Notes: generated by a model not told the origin, from the letters alone. Counted from the first letter of the stretch, positions 32,492 through 41,309 are shown. The stretch: 64,000 nt of DNA from Nitratireductor alexandrii (GCF_004000215.1 NZ_RBVY01000008.1:1-64000), one strand, 5' to 3'. A program made the numbers and translations.

Positions 32492-33490
32492 ATGGACGTT
32501 TTTTCTCGGAGGACGCTTCTTGCGGCAACCGCATTGCTGGTATCGACCTTTGCCGCGCCGGCGATGGTGCAAACGGCCGCGGCCGACGAACCCAAGAAGA
32601 TTGCGATCGCCAATTTCGGCCCGCACGGCACGCTCGAACAGGTCGTTGACGGCTTCAAGCAGGCACTGACGGAGAAGGGCTACAAGGAGGACGACGGCGT
32701 CGTCTACGAATACAGCCACGGCAATTTCGATCCGTCACTGATCCCGCAAATATTGCGCAGCCTCGAGGCGACCTCGCCAGACCTCCTGATGACCATTACC
32801 ACCCCGGTGACGCTGGCCTCCATCGATCTGATCGGCGACAAGTCTCTGCCGATCGTCTTCGGCGTCGTCACCCAGCCGGTCGCCGCTGGCGTCGTCCCCT
32901 CCTGGGACAAGGGCTCCGATCGGTATGTCGGCGCTTCCAATCTGCCGTCCATGAAGGCGGTGATCGGATTTGCGCGCGCTTTGCTCGGCGACGTGAAATC
33001 CTTCGGCATGCTCTACAATTCCGGCGACGTGAACGACGTGATCCTGCGCGACTACGCGGCATCGGTCGCCGAGGAAATGGGTCTGGAATTCCGCTCCGAA
33101 AGCGTGGAATCGCCGAACGACATTCAGCAGCGCACGATGGCGCTCGACGGGGTGGACTTCATCTACGTCATCCCCTCCAGCATGTTGCAGCCGACGGTCC
33201 CCGCGCTTGCTTCCGCCGCCGATCGCATGGAAATACCGGTCATCAGCGCCACGCCGGACGGCGTTCTGGAGCATGTCATCCTCGGCGCTTTCTCGATCTC
33301 ATGGGAGAAGGTGGGCTATAATGCCGGCTTGCGCGCCGTCCAGATTCTGGAAGGTGCCAAGCCGTCCGAATTGTCAAACTACCGCCCGACCGAGGAAGAC
33401 CACACCCCCTTCATCAGCGCGCGCAGGCTCAAGGATGCGGGGCTCGAACTGCCGGCCGCGCTCAACGATTGCAACTGCGTGGTGGATTGA
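32492..33490 (+). CDS. ABC transporter substrate-binding protein (TrpX/DUF534 type)
   Basis: 332 aa from ATG 32492, with GGAGGGG about 6 nt upstream. The signal peptide MDVFSRRTLLAATALLVST has an SRRTLL pair, so Tat or Sec export is possible; cleavage is likely near AAADEP. The mature part starts KKIAIANFGPHGTLEQVVDGFKQ and continues with PDLLMTITTPVTLAS, LPIVFGVVTQPVAAGVVP and TVPALASAADRMEIPVI, matching the ABC_sub_bind family used in TrpXYZ-type importers. It is probably the uptake receptor for the pathway substrate, linked to the catabolic operon by the shared operator upstream. Confidence 0.88.
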   Translation: MDVFSRRTLLAATALLVSTFAAPAMVQTAAADEPKKIAIANFGPHGTLEQVVDGFKQALTEKGYKEDDGVVYEYSHGNFDPSLIPQILRSLEATSPDLLMTITTPVTLASIDLIGDKSLPIVFGVVTQPVAAGVVPSWDKGSDRYVGASNLPSMKAVIGFARALLGDVKSFGMLYNSGDVNDVILRDYAASVAEEMGLEFRSESVESPNDIQQRTMALDGVDFIYVIPSSMLQPTVPALASAADRMEIPVISATPDGVLEHVILGAFSISWEKVGYNAGLRAVQILEGAKPSELSNYRPTEEDHTPFISARRLKDAGLELPAALNDCNCVVD

Positions 33491-33517
33491 GCGGTATCTG
33501 ACAGGATCGACGGACAC

Positions 33518-34294
33518 ATGCTGATCACCACAGGTCTCAGGAAGACGTTCAACGCGGGCACGATCAATGCCCGCACCGCCCTCGACAACGTCTCGCTCTC
33601 GCTCGACCAAGGCGATTTCGCCGTCATCATCGGCGGCAATGGTGCGGGCAAGAGCACGTTTCTCAACTCCGTTGCCGGGGAGGTGAGCGTCGATGAAGGC
33701 AGGTTGTCGATTGCAGGTCGGGACGTGACCGCCCTGCCGACGCATCGCCGCGCCGGTCTCGTCGCGCGTGTGTTCCAGGATCCACTGGCCGGCAGCGCCG
33801 GCTCGATGACGATCGAAGAGAACATGGCGCTCGCCGCGCGTCGCGGTCTGACGTCGCGGCTGCGCTTCGCGCTTGATGGCAAGCGGCGCGAAACCTATCG
33901 CGAAATGCTGAGCGTCTTCGGGCTGGGTCTGGAAAACCGGCTGACCCACAAGGTCGAGCTCCTGTCGGGTGGCCAGCGGCAATCGCTCGCTCTGGCCATG
34001 GCCATCGTCACCACGCCCCGGCTCCTCCTGCTCGACGAACATTGCGCCGCGCTCGATCCGAAGACTGCGGACACGGTGATGCAGGCGACGCTCGCGGCGG
34101 TGGAGAACCAGCGCCTGACCGCGTTGATGGTCACCCACAACATGCAGCACGCCATCGACTACGGCAATCGCCTGGTCATGATGATGGACGGCCGCATCGT
34201 GTTCGAGGCGCGCGGCGACGACAAGAAGAACCTGACCATCGAACAGCTCGTCGATCGCTTTCATCTCGTCGACGACAAGATGCTGCTCGCCTGA
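33518..34294 (+). CDS. ABC transporter ATP-binding protein
   Basis: A 258-aa ATPase. Walker A is GGNGAGKST (about residues 43-51), the signature is LSGGQRQSLALAMA near 150, and Walker B is RLLLLDEHCAAL with the switch His in VTHN. The length and features suit the single ATPase of a TrpXYZ-type importer. It lies between the substrate-binding protein and the permease, 27 bp after the former. Confidence 0.93.
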   Translation: MLITTGLRKTFNAGTINARTALDNVSLSLDQGDFAVIIGGNGAGKSTFLNSVAGEVSVDEGRLSIAGRDVTALPTHRRAGLVARVFQDPLAGSAGSMTIEENMALAARRGLTSRLRFALDGKRRETYREMLSVFGLGLENRLTHKVELLSGGQRQSLALAMAIVTTPRLLLLDEHCAALDPKTADTVMQATLAAVENQRLTALMVTHNMQHAIDYGNRLVMMMDGRIVFEARGDDKKNLTIEQLVDRFHLVDDKMLLA

Positions 34295-34311
34295 TCCTGC
34301 GAACTCCAATC

Positions 34312-35223
34312 ATGACCCCGGCAATGGACATCATCAACGTCTTCTTCAACCTCGTCCCGATCACGCTGCTCCAGGGCGTGATCTATGGCTTCGTCGCGCT
34401 GGGCATCATGATCCCGTTTCGGATGCTGTCCTTTCCCGACCTTACCGCCGAAGGCTCCTTCCCGCTCGGCGGCAGTGTCGCGGCCGCGGCCATCGCCGCC
34501 GGGATGCATTCGATAACGGCGACGCTGCTGGCCCTGGCCGCCGGCTTTCTCGCCGGTTGCGCGACCGCGCTCATTCACTTGAAGCTGCGGCTCAACACGC
34601 TCTTGTGCGGTATTATCGTCCTGACGATGCTGTTCAGCGTGAACATCCGCATCATGGGCAAACCCAACCAGCCGATTTTCGCCCAGGACAATCTGTTCGA
34701 CATCCTGCTCGGCGAGTACGCCCGCGTGCTCCCGCTTCAGATTGGTTTGGTCGCCGTCCTGCTGGCCGCGACGACCGGCCTGCTGCTGCTGTTTTTCAAG
34801 ACCGAGTTCGGCACGGCCATGCGTGCGGTCGGGGCCAATCCGCTGATGGCGCGCGCGCAGGGCATCTCGATCTGGCGCCATACCATTCTCGGCATCGGCC
34901 TTGCCGGCGGCCTGTGCGCTGTCGGCGGCGCGCTGCTGGCGCAGAACCAGAGTTTCGCCGACGTCAATATGGGTTTCGGCGTGCTGCTCAACGGATTGGC
35001 CGCGGTGATTGTCGGCGAAACCCTGGTCGGGCGTGATTCGCTCGCCCGGCAACTGCTGGCGCCGGCGGTCGGCGCGATCGCCTATTATCAGGCCATCAGC
35101 CTCGCGCTCGCTCTCGGTCTCGAACCAAGCGACCTCAAATTCCTGACCGGCGCCTTCGTCCTTATCATGCTGGCCATTCCGCGCCTGAAGGGGCAGCGTC
35201 AGGCGGCGAGCACGCCGGCGTAG
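34312..35223 (+). CDS. ABC transporter permease (BPD_transp_2 family)
   Basis: 303 aa from the ATG at 34312; ATG 34324 is an alternative. It has about eight TM helices and an EAA-like loop in the second half (FGTAMRAVGANPLMARAQGISIWRHTILG at about 165-193). It is the membrane channel of the importer with the two genes upstream. Its start lies 17 bp after the ATPase stop. Confidence 0.9.
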   Translation: MTPAMDIINVFFNLVPITLLQGVIYGFVALGIMIPFRMLSFPDLTAEGSFPLGGSVAAAAIAAGMHSITATLLALAAGFLAGCATALIHLKLRLNTLLCGIIVLTMLFSVNIRIMGKPNQPIFAQDNLFDILLGEYARVLPLQIGLVAVLLAATTGLLLLFFKTEFGTAMRAVGANPLMARAQGISIWRHTILGIGLAGGLCAVGGALLAQNQSFADVNMGFGVLLNGLAAVIVGETLVGRDSLARQLLAPAVGAIAYYQAISLALALGLEPSDLKFLTGAFVLIMLAIPRLKGQRQAASTPA

Positions 35224-35513
35224 GAGCCTCTGATCACGCGGGGGCCTTACGCCCACTCGAGGCGGCGGCGGTCCCGATCGCCAGGCAGATACGCAGGCTC
35301 GCCGTCTCGCGGTCCGCGACGAGCAGGACCCGGCTTGGTCTCTCCGCGCGCTCTGGATGCCCCGCCCATGCGCCCTGGCGCGCGCCGATTGAACGCCTGG
35401 AGCGGAGCGGCTGCGACCGGCGCTGGGGCGCGGGCTCGGACGATTGCCTATCGCGTCACGGCGGCCATCGGTGCTATCCGGGCGGCCGGCGATTCTATCG
35501 AAAGGACCCCGGT
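35224..35513. other. 290-bp gap with no recognizable gene
   Basis: High-GC sequence between the importer and the aldolase. The short open frames it holds have no RBS and no recognizable motif. It may carry a transcription end or a decayed gene; nothing can be assigned. Confidence 0.3.
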
Positions 35514-36158
35514 TTGAACGCGCATCCCGAAACGAGCTGGCCGAAACTCACCCGCGATCTGGTCGCCATCCTGCGCGGCGTCGGCCCGGGCGAGGTCGAG
35601 GCGATCGGCGACGCGCTGGTCGAGGAAGGCTTCGAGGCGATCGAGGTGCCGCTCAATTCCCCCGACCCCTTGCGCTCGATCGATAAGCTTGCCGCGCGTC
35701 ACGGCGCGCGCTGCCTGATCGGGGCGGGCACGGTGCTGACAAAGGCCGATTGCGGCCGCGTCGCAGATGCCGGCGGTCGGCTGATGGTGAGCCCGAATGT
35801 CGACCCGGCCGTCATCGGTGCGGCCCGCGCGCGCGGCATGGTCACCATGCCGGGCGTTTTCACGCCCACCGAGGCGCTGCAGGCGCTTGCCGCCGGCGCG
35901 TCCGGCCTGAAGTTCTTTCCCGCCGGCGCGCTCGGACCGTCGGGCATTGCCGCGATCAGGGCCATCTTGCCCGCCGACGCGCTGGTCGCCGCCGTCGGCG
36001 GCGTCTCGGAGGCGAGTTTCGCCGATTATGCCCGTATAGGCGTGCGCGCCTTCGGGCTGGGCTCCGGCCTCTACAGGCCGGGCGACACAGCCGATACGGT
36101 GCGTGACCGCGCCAGGCGGGCCGTGGCGGCCTACGACGCGGTCTATGCCGGCAACTGA
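35514..36158 (+). CDS. dgoA: 2-dehydro-3-deoxy-6-phosphogalactonate aldolase (KDPG/KDPGal family)
   Basis: 214 aa from a TTG at 35514, with AAAGG 7 nt upstream. Family signatures are AILRGVGPGEVEAIGDAL, EVPLNSPDP, LIGAGTVLTKAD, LMVSPNVDP, MPGVFTPTEALQALAAGA and the Schiff-base Lys in LKFFPAG. EVPLNSP and the closing AFGLGSGLYRPGD favour the phosphogalactonate-type (DgoA) branch over the KDPG branch. It splits a 2-keto-3-deoxy-6-phospho-sugar acid to pyruvate and glyceraldehyde-3-phosphate. It lies beside lactonase-like and sugar kinase genes, so it probably closes an oxidative sugar route. Confidence 0.88.
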   Translation: MNAHPETSWPKLTRDLVAILRGVGPGEVEAIGDALVEEGFEAIEVPLNSPDPLRSIDKLAARHGARCLIGAGTVLTKADCGRVADAGGRLMVSPNVDPAVIGAARARGMVTMPGVFTPTEALQALAAGASGLKFFPAGALGPSGIAAIRAILPADALVAAVGGVSEASFADYARIGVRAFGLGSGLYRPGDTADTVRDRARRAVAAYDAVYAGN

Positions 36159-36174
36159 ACGGCTACGCTGATCC

Positions 36175-37149
36175 TCAGCCGCTGAAGGCGAAGGCGCGCT
36201 GCGGATTCTCGACCAGGAATTTGTGCACCAGCGCCTCGCCGTCGAAGCCGGCCTCGCCGGCTTCCTCGATGAAACGCGGCACCCATTTCTCCAGGATGTA
36301 GCCCATGCCGAGCCCGCCTTGCCCGTAGCTGGCGAACATGGTGCGCCGGGCGATGTCGCCGCCGACGAGAACCTGGTCGGCATGGCCGTGGCGGACGAGG
36401 TCGAGGATGCAGCGCGTGCGCACGTCCTCGGGATAATATTTGACCCGGGTGATGCCGTCGAAGGAGAAAAAGGCGCCGCTATCGGCGACCTTGCGGTGCA
36501 GCCAGGCGTCGGGATTGCGGTCGAGATGGGCGATCGTCAGCCGGGCCGGATCGACGCCTTCCTGCCTGACGAGATCGAGCTGCTCGAGCGCCATCGTGCC
36601 GAGCTCGGTGTGCGAATGGATCGGCGCGCCAGTCTGCTTGTGCGCGTCGAGAACGGCGAGCAGCACCTTGGTCTCGGCCTCGCTCATCGTGTTGTAGCCG
36701 GTGCCGAACTTGACCACGCCGCCCTTGATGTCGGTGCCGTCCATGCCCTCGGTGACCTCGGCGACGACATGGCGGGCGAGCTCGGCGCGGCTCTTTGCTG
36801 CGATCCATTGGGCAAACGTCGCGCCGGTGCCGGGCATCGTGCCGGGCCACATGATCGCCTTGTTGAAGCCCGCCGTGGCGATCACCTGCACGCCGGCCGC
36901 CTTGGCGATGCGCTTGACCGTACCGACGTCGCGGCCGTAATCGATCGCGGTCGCGTCGTAGATCGTGCGCCCGCCCGCCTTGGCGAAGAGTTCCAGTTCG
37001 GCCTGCGACGCTTCGGGACTGTCGAGCAACAGGTCGACGTCGCCCTTTTCCTTCCACAGCGCCGGAATGCAGTAAATATGGTCGTGGGCATAGGTTACGC
37101 CCATCTCGGTCGGATCGATATCGCCGTCCACGGTTCGCACAAAACCCAT
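36175..37149 (-). CDS. phosphotriesterase-family hydrolase 1 (lactonase-like)
   Basis: 324 aa from ATG 37149, with GGAG 7 nt upstream. A binuclear-metal amidohydrolase of the COG1735 group: HxH in YAHDHIY, the carboxylated-Lys position GGVVKFGTGYN, IHSHTELG, IAHLDRNPDAW and LVGGDIARR with the Asp. COG1735 members include hydrolases of sugar-phosphate lactones, which suits the kinase/aldolase context better than phosphotriester cleavage. It is divergent from the second family member; a perfect palindrome sits 13 bp upstream of its start. Confidence 0.85.
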   Translation of the reverse strand: MGFVRTVDGDIDPTEMGVTYAHDHIYCIPALWKEKGDVDLLLDSPEASQAELELFAKAGGRTIYDATAIDYGRDVGTVKRIAKAAGVQVIATAGFNKAIMWPGTMPGTGATFAQWIAAKSRAELARHVVAEVTEGMDGTDIKGGVVKFGTGYNTMSEAETKVLLAVLDAHKQTGAPIHSHTELGTMALEQLDLVRQEGVDPARLTIAHLDRNPDAWLHRKVADSGAFFSFDGITRVKYYPEDVRTRCILDLVRHGHADQVLVGGDIARRTMFASYGQGGLGMGYILEKWVPRFIEEAGEAGFDGEALVHKFLVENPQRAFAFSG

Positions 37150-37161
37150 CTTGTCGCTCCG

Positions 37162-37180
37162 TATGAAAATGATTTTCATA
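37162..37180. promoter_or_regulatory. perfect 19-bp palindrome, candidate RpiR operator
   Basis: TATGAAAAT-G-ATTTTCATA is a perfect inverted repeat with a single central base, between the two divergent hydrolases and 13 bp before the start codon of the minus-strand gene. A GAAAAT..ATTTTC core is reminiscent of RpiR-type sites, and an RpiR gene lies at 39037. It also loosely resembles iron-responsive boxes. Confidence 0.6.
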
Positions 37181-37309
37181 GCGATTATATCAAGAAAATC
37201 ACGTATAAGCACGTCAGAAAAAGTTCTGCGAAAATAATTGCAATAAGATGCGCATTTGCTACCTTAGGCGCGACGCGCCGCTGCGGGCGCATTTCGGCAA
37301 GAGGCATGC

Positions 37310-38224
37310 ATGGCTTTGATCCGTACGGTGCTGGGCGACATCGAGGCCGATGGTCTCGGGCTGATCTATACCCATGAGCATCTCATCACCTGTCCGCCCG
37401 CCGTCCAGAAGGACCGCGATCTCGAGCTGTCGAGCTATGAATGCTCGCTGCGCGAGTTGACGATCTTCAAGGAATGCGGCGGCACGCTTCTGGTCGAGGC
37501 GACCACGCTGGATTACGGGCGCGATCCGGCCGCCATGGCGCGCATGTCGGCCGAGGCGGGCGTGCCGGTCGTCGCGGTCAGCGGTTTCAACAAGGCCGCC
37601 TATTTCCCGCTCTGGGTGGAGACGACGCCGCTCAACCGGATCGCCGACAAGCTCGTGCGCGACGTCACCGAAGGCATGGATGGCGGCCCACACAAGGCCG
37701 GCCATCTGAAGTCCGGCGGCTCCTATAATTTCATTCACGCATTGGAGGAAAAGACCACCCGCGCGGTCGCCCGGGCCCACAAGGAGACCGGCGCGCCGAT
37801 CTGGCTGCACACCGAGGCCGGTACCATGGGCCTGGAAATGCTCGATCTGCTGGAGGACGAAGGCGTCGACCTGGAGGCGGTCGTGGTCGGCCATTCCGAC
37901 CGCAACCCCGATCCCTATTACCATGCCGCGATCGCCAATCGCGGCGCCACCGTCCAGTTCGACGGCGTGGCCAAGGTGAAATATCATCCCGACAGCACGC
38001 GCATCGCCTGCGCCAAGGCGCTGATCGAGGCCGGACATGCGTCGCGCCTGATGATTTCGGGCGATATGGGGCGCGCCTCCTACCTGGCCGGTTATGGCGG
38101 CGGGCCGGGCTTTGCCTTCATCGCCACCAAATTCATTCCGCGCATGCGCGGCGAAGGCATCGACGACGCGGTCATCGACACGATCTTCACGGCCAATCCC
38201 GTGCGCTGGCTCGCCCGGTTCTGA
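37310..38224 (+). CDS. phosphotriesterase-family hydrolase 2 (lactonase-like)
   Basis: A 304-aa protein that is a paralogue of the divergent neighbour. Metal and core motifs are TYxHEH-type LIYTHEHLI, the Lys position HLKSGGSYN, WLHTEAGTMGLEML, VGHSDRNPDPYY and LMISGDMGR. Both share the order (R)TVxGDI at the start and GFNKA in the centre. They probably act on related lactones or the same one. It starts a plus-strand run with the creatininase-family gene 35 bp downstream and the RpiR regulator after that. Confidence 0.85.
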   Translation: MALIRTVLGDIEADGLGLIYTHEHLITCPPAVQKDRDLELSSYECSLRELTIFKECGGTLLVEATTLDYGRDPAAMARMSAEAGVPVVAVSGFNKAAYFPLWVETTPLNRIADKLVRDVTEGMDGGPHKAGHLKSGGSYNFIHALEEKTTRAVARAHKETGAPIWLHTEAGTMGLEMLDLLEDEGVDLEAVVVGHSDRNPDPYYHAAIANRGATVQFDGVAKVKYHPDSTRIACAKALIEAGHASRLMISGDMGRASYLAGYGGGPGFAFIATKFIPRMRGEGIDDAVIDTIFTANPVRWLARF

Positions 38225-38259
38225 CCGATCGGCCCCGAAACCCTGATCCGCGAGATCCC

Positions 38260-38988
38260 ATGACCGTCGAAGCGAAATATCTGAGCCGCGATGCCTTTGC
38301 CGAGCGCATCGCCAAAATGCCCGCGGTCATCCTGCCGCTGGGCGCGACCGAGCAGCACGGCCACCATCTGCCGCTCGGGGTCGACATCATCCTGGCCGAG
38401 GCGCTGTCCAAACGGATCGCCGAGGCGACCGGCGCCACGGTGATGCCGGCCATGCCGTTCGGCTATTCCTGGGTGTGGCGCGACGATCCGGGCTCGGTCA
38501 GCGTCGAATCGCGCACGCTCGAGGACGTGATCTGCCAGGTGGCCGAAAGCCTCGCCCGCCATGGCGTGCGCCACGTCTTCCTGGTCAATGGCCACGAGGC
38601 CAACGGCGCGACGATGAAATACGCCTCGCGCCGGCTTTGGGACCGCGCCGACGTGAAGGTCTGGCGGCTGTTTTACCCCGATCTCGCCGCCGTGATGGCC
38701 GAGCATTGCGAAAGCCCGACCTGGCAGGGCATCGTCCATGCCTGCGAGTTCGAGACGTCTTTGATGCTGGCCGTCGCGCCCGACCTTGTCGACATGACCA
38801 AGGCGGTGCGCGAATATCCCGAGCGCGACCGCGGCTATTTCCAGGGCGGGCGCCCGATGGGCGAGCTCAGCCGCAGCGGCGTGTTCGGCGACGCCACGCT
38901 CGCCACGGCCGAAAAAGGCGAGGCGATGCTGGCGATCTTCATCGAGAACATGGCCGAGGCCGTACGCGAGATTTGCGCGGACGGCTGA
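38260..38988 (+). CDS. creatininase-family amidohydrolase
   Basis: A 242-aa protein. The hallmark LPLGATEQHGHHLPLGVD (about residues 25-42) gives the Glu and His metal ligands, and VFLVNGHEANGATMKYA (about 108-124) and HACEFETSLML complete the fold. Family members hydrolyse creatinine, formamidopyrimidines or similar cyclic amides/lactam-like compounds. In this sugar-lactone context it may be another ring-opening hydrolase. Substrate unknown. Confidence 0.88.
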   Translation: MTVEAKYLSRDAFAERIAKMPAVILPLGATEQHGHHLPLGVDIILAEALSKRIAEATGATVMPAMPFGYSWVWRDDPGSVSVESRTLEDVICQVAESLARHGVRHVFLVNGHEANGATMKYASRRLWDRADVKVWRLFYPDLAAVMAEHCESPTWQGIVHACEFETSLMLAVAPDLVDMTKAVREYPERDRGYFQGGRPMGELSRSGVFGDATLATAEKGEAMLAIFIENMAEAVREICADG

Positions 38989-39036
38989 CCTGCTTCATAC
39001 CGGATCCGTCGCCAAACGAAGTCGCCGGGATGGACC

Positions 39037-39900
39037 ATGAATGACGTCTTCAGCCGCATCACCAAGATCTATCCCAGCCTGAAGAAGGCGGAACGGCGCA
39101 TCGCCGATCTCATCCTGGCCGACGCGGATTTCTTCCTGCGCGGCTCGATCACCGAGGTCGCGCAGGCGGCCGGCGTGTCCGCCTCCTCCCTGACCCGTTT
39201 CAGCCGCCATCTGGAGGTCGAGGGGTTTCGCGAGCTCAAGCTGTCGATCGCGCAGGCCAAGAGCGCGCAGAGCCCCTATTACCATCAGTCGGTACAGGCG
39301 CTGAACGAGATCGAGATCGCCGAGGGGCGGCTCGAATATCTCTATCTCCAGCAGATCGTCGCCGCGCTCAACTCAACCTTCACCCGGCTGGACGCCGAGG
39401 CGCTGGTCGACGCGATCCGCGCGATCCGCTCCGCGCGCCGCATCCGCACATTCGGCGTGGCCGTGTCCGGCCTGATCGCGTCCGAGACCGCGATGCGCTT
39501 CATGCGGCTCGGGCTGGAGGCGAGCTATGTCGGCGACGCCCATTTCATGCGCATCGCCTCGAGCCTGCTCGGCGCCGGCGATGTCGCGATCTGCATATCG
39601 CATACCGGCCGCTCGCAGGAGGTGCTCGAGGCCGCCGACATGGCGCGCCGGCAAGGCGCCCAGGTCGTCGGGCTGACCGCGCCCCACACGCCGCTGTCGC
39701 GCAAGGCCGACATTCTGCTCGAACTGTCCGTCTTCGAGGAGATCGACATCTACACGCCGTCGATCTCGCATTTTGCCTATCACTACGTCATCGGCCTGCT
39801 GGCGTTTCATATCGGGCAGTCGTCCGACCTCGACCGGGATGCGCTGTTGGCCAAGATCAAGGCCGGCCTCGCGCCAGGGCAAAGCACCGAATTGGGATAA
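39037..39900 (+). CDS. RpiR-family transcriptional regulator (HTH-SIS)
   Basis: A 287-aa protein. The N-terminal HTH_6 domain covers about residues 1-77 (YPSLKKAERRIADLIL, then ITEVAQAAGVSASSLTRFSRHL), and the SIS sugar-phosphate-binding domain is at about 120-260 (IRSARRIRTFGVAVSGLIA, DVAICISHTGRSQEVLEAA). RpiR proteins sense phosphorylated sugars. It separates the hydrolase genes from the ABC importer and is the natural controller of both. The 37162 palindrome is a candidate site. Confidence 0.92.
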   Translation: MNDVFSRITKIYPSLKKAERRIADLILADADFFLRGSITEVAQAAGVSASSLTRFSRHLEVEGFRELKLSIAQAKSAQSPYYHQSVQALNEIEIAEGRLEYLYLQQIVAALNSTFTRLDAEALVDAIRAIRSARRIRTFGVAVSGLIASETAMRFMRLGLEASYVGDAHFMRIASSLLGAGDVAICISHTGRSQEVLEAADMARRQGAQVVGLTAPHTPLSRKADILLELSVFEEIDIYTPSISHFAYHYVIGLLAFHIGQSSDLDRDALLAKIKAGLAPGQSTELG

Positions 39901-39972
39901 TGAAAATATTTGCGAGATTTTTTTATCAGCAAAATCAATATATTATCTGTTTGATTGTCTTGTAAGAAAATC

Positions 39973-40000
39973 TTTACATTTCTGGAGGCGGTGCTAGAGT
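39973..40000 (+). promoter_or_regulatory. candidate promoter for the sugar ABC operon
   Basis: TTTACA (39973-39978), 16-bp spacer, TAGAGT (39995-40000), in an AT-rich leader 80 bp before the binding-protein start. A short TGTAA...TTACA inverted repeat (39961-39978) overlaps the -35 and could be a regulator site. Motif-based. Confidence 0.35.
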
Positions 40001-40080
40001 CGGTCCCGATGGAAGCTGGTCACGGCCCGTCCTGGGCGATTCAGGAAGGGCCCGGCCGACCAATGCAAAGGGGAACGGCA

Positions 40081-41157
40081 ATGAGAATTTCGGGTATCTG
40101 CACGGCCTTCACGGCGCTTCTTCTCGCCTCGAGCGCGCAGGCCGAGACGGAGGTGACGCTGCATTCGGGCCTGGGCCCGGCCGAGGGCGCCACGCTCGTC
40201 GACGTGTCGAAATACGAAGCGCGGCGCGACGGCGCCTACACGATCGGCTTTTCCAACGTCTTCACCGGCAACAGCTGGGTGGTGCAGCTTCTGGAAGAGG
40301 CGGCCTGGCGCGCCGAGCAGTTCCCCGAGATCGAGCGCTACATCGTGACCGACGCCAATTTCGACCCCTCCAAGCAGGTGGCCGACGTCGAGGATATGCT
40401 CGCCCAGGGCGTCGACGCGATCGTCATCAATCCGACATCGCCGGTGGCGATCGTTCCGGTTCTGGAAAAGGCCTATGACGCCGGCGTTGCCGTGATCATC
40501 GTCGCCGCCGACGCCGAGACCGACAAGGCGACCGTTCGCATTCTGGCCGATCAGGTCAAGTTCGGCCGCGACGGCGGTGAATTCCTCGCCGAGGCGATGG
40601 GCAACGAAGGCAAGGTCATCGCGCTGCGCGGCATTGCCGGCATCTCCGTCGATACCGACCGCTGGGCCGGCGCGGAGGAGGTTTTCGCCAAGCATCCCGG
40701 CATCGAGGTGGTCGGCGAGGTCTATGCGCAATGGGCCTACGATCAGGGTCGCCAGGCCTGCGAGAGCCTCGCGCTCGCCCATCCGCAGATCGACGGCGTC
40801 TGGTCGTCGGGCGGCGCCATGACCCAGGCCTGCATCGAGGTCTTCAACGAGCTCGGCCGCGACCTCGTGCCGATGACCGGCGAGGCCAATAACGGCTTCT
40901 TCGGAGCCTGGAAAAAGAACCAGGAGGCCGGTTTCGATTCGATCGCCCCGCAAAACCCGACCTGGATGGTCGCCGAGGGCGTCGCCGCGGCGGTGGCGGT
41001 GCTGAACGGCCAGGAGGTCTACACCCAGTACAAGGTGGTCGCCGAGCCCTATACCTCCAAGGATCTGGATACGCTCTATCGTCCGGACCTGAACGATTCC
41101 TACTGGGTCGGCTCGATCCTGCCCGACGACAAGCTCAAGGAGCTTTACGGCAACTGA
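40081..41157 (+). CDS. sugar ABC transporter substrate-binding protein (ribose type)
   Basis: 358 aa from ATG 40081, with GGGGAA upstream. The signal peptide is MRISGICTAFTALLLASSAQA. The mature protein is a periplasmic binding-protein type I fold: YTIGFSNVFTGNSWVVQLLEE, DVEDMLAQGVDAIVINPTSP, GKVIALRGIAGISVDTDRW and GVWSSGGAMTQACIEV. It is first in a polycistron with an RbsA-like ATPase and two RbsC-like permeases. A 12-bp-stem hairpin follows the gene and may raise its transcript level above that of the downstream genes, common for binding proteins. Confidence 0.92.
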   Translation: MRISGICTAFTALLLASSAQAETEVTLHSGLGPAEGATLVDVSKYEARRDGAYTIGFSNVFTGNSWVVQLLEEAAWRAEQFPEIERYIVTDANFDPSKQVADVEDMLAQGVDAIVINPTSPVAIVPVLEKAYDAGVAVIIVAADAETDKATVRILADQVKFGRDGGEFLAEAMGNEGKVIALRGIAGISVDTDRWAGAEEVFAKHPGIEVVGEVYAQWAYDQGRQACESLALAHPQIDGVWSSGGAMTQACIEVFNELGRDLVPMTGEANNGFFGAWKKNQEAGFDSIAPQNPTWMVAEGVAAAVAVLNGQEVYTQYKVVAEPYTSKDLDTLYRPDLNDSYWVGSILPDDKLKELYGN

Positions 41158-41176
41158 GCCGCGCAACGCGCTATCG

Positions 41177-41204
41177 GGCCGGACGGTCGCTCGACCGTCC
41201 GGCC
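41177..41204. terminator. strong hairpin after binding-protein gene
   Basis: GGCCGGACGGTC, loop GCTC, GACCGTCCGGCC: a perfect 12-bp GC-rich stem, 19 bp after the binding-protein stop and 105 bp before the ATPase start. No U-tract follows, so it fits an mRNA-stabilizing or partially terminating intercistronic hairpin better than a full terminator. Confidence 0.6.
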
Positions 41205-41309
41205 TGTATCCTGTCCGGCGCGGCCGGATGTGCGGGCAGTGCAAACGGGTTAGTGTCTGTCTAGAGGCCCTAGGGTCCCGAAAGTCGATCGCAGTTCCCC
41301 GGCAGGGAA

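Noticed and set aside
34261-35256. 331-aa minus-strand frame opposite the permease
   Set aside because: Very acidic, Gln/Asp/Arg-rich antisense text; the plus strand is a canonical permease.
39994-41244. 416-aa minus-strand frame opposite the sugar-binding protein
   Set aside because: Antisense shadow of a secreted binding protein with a clear signal peptide.
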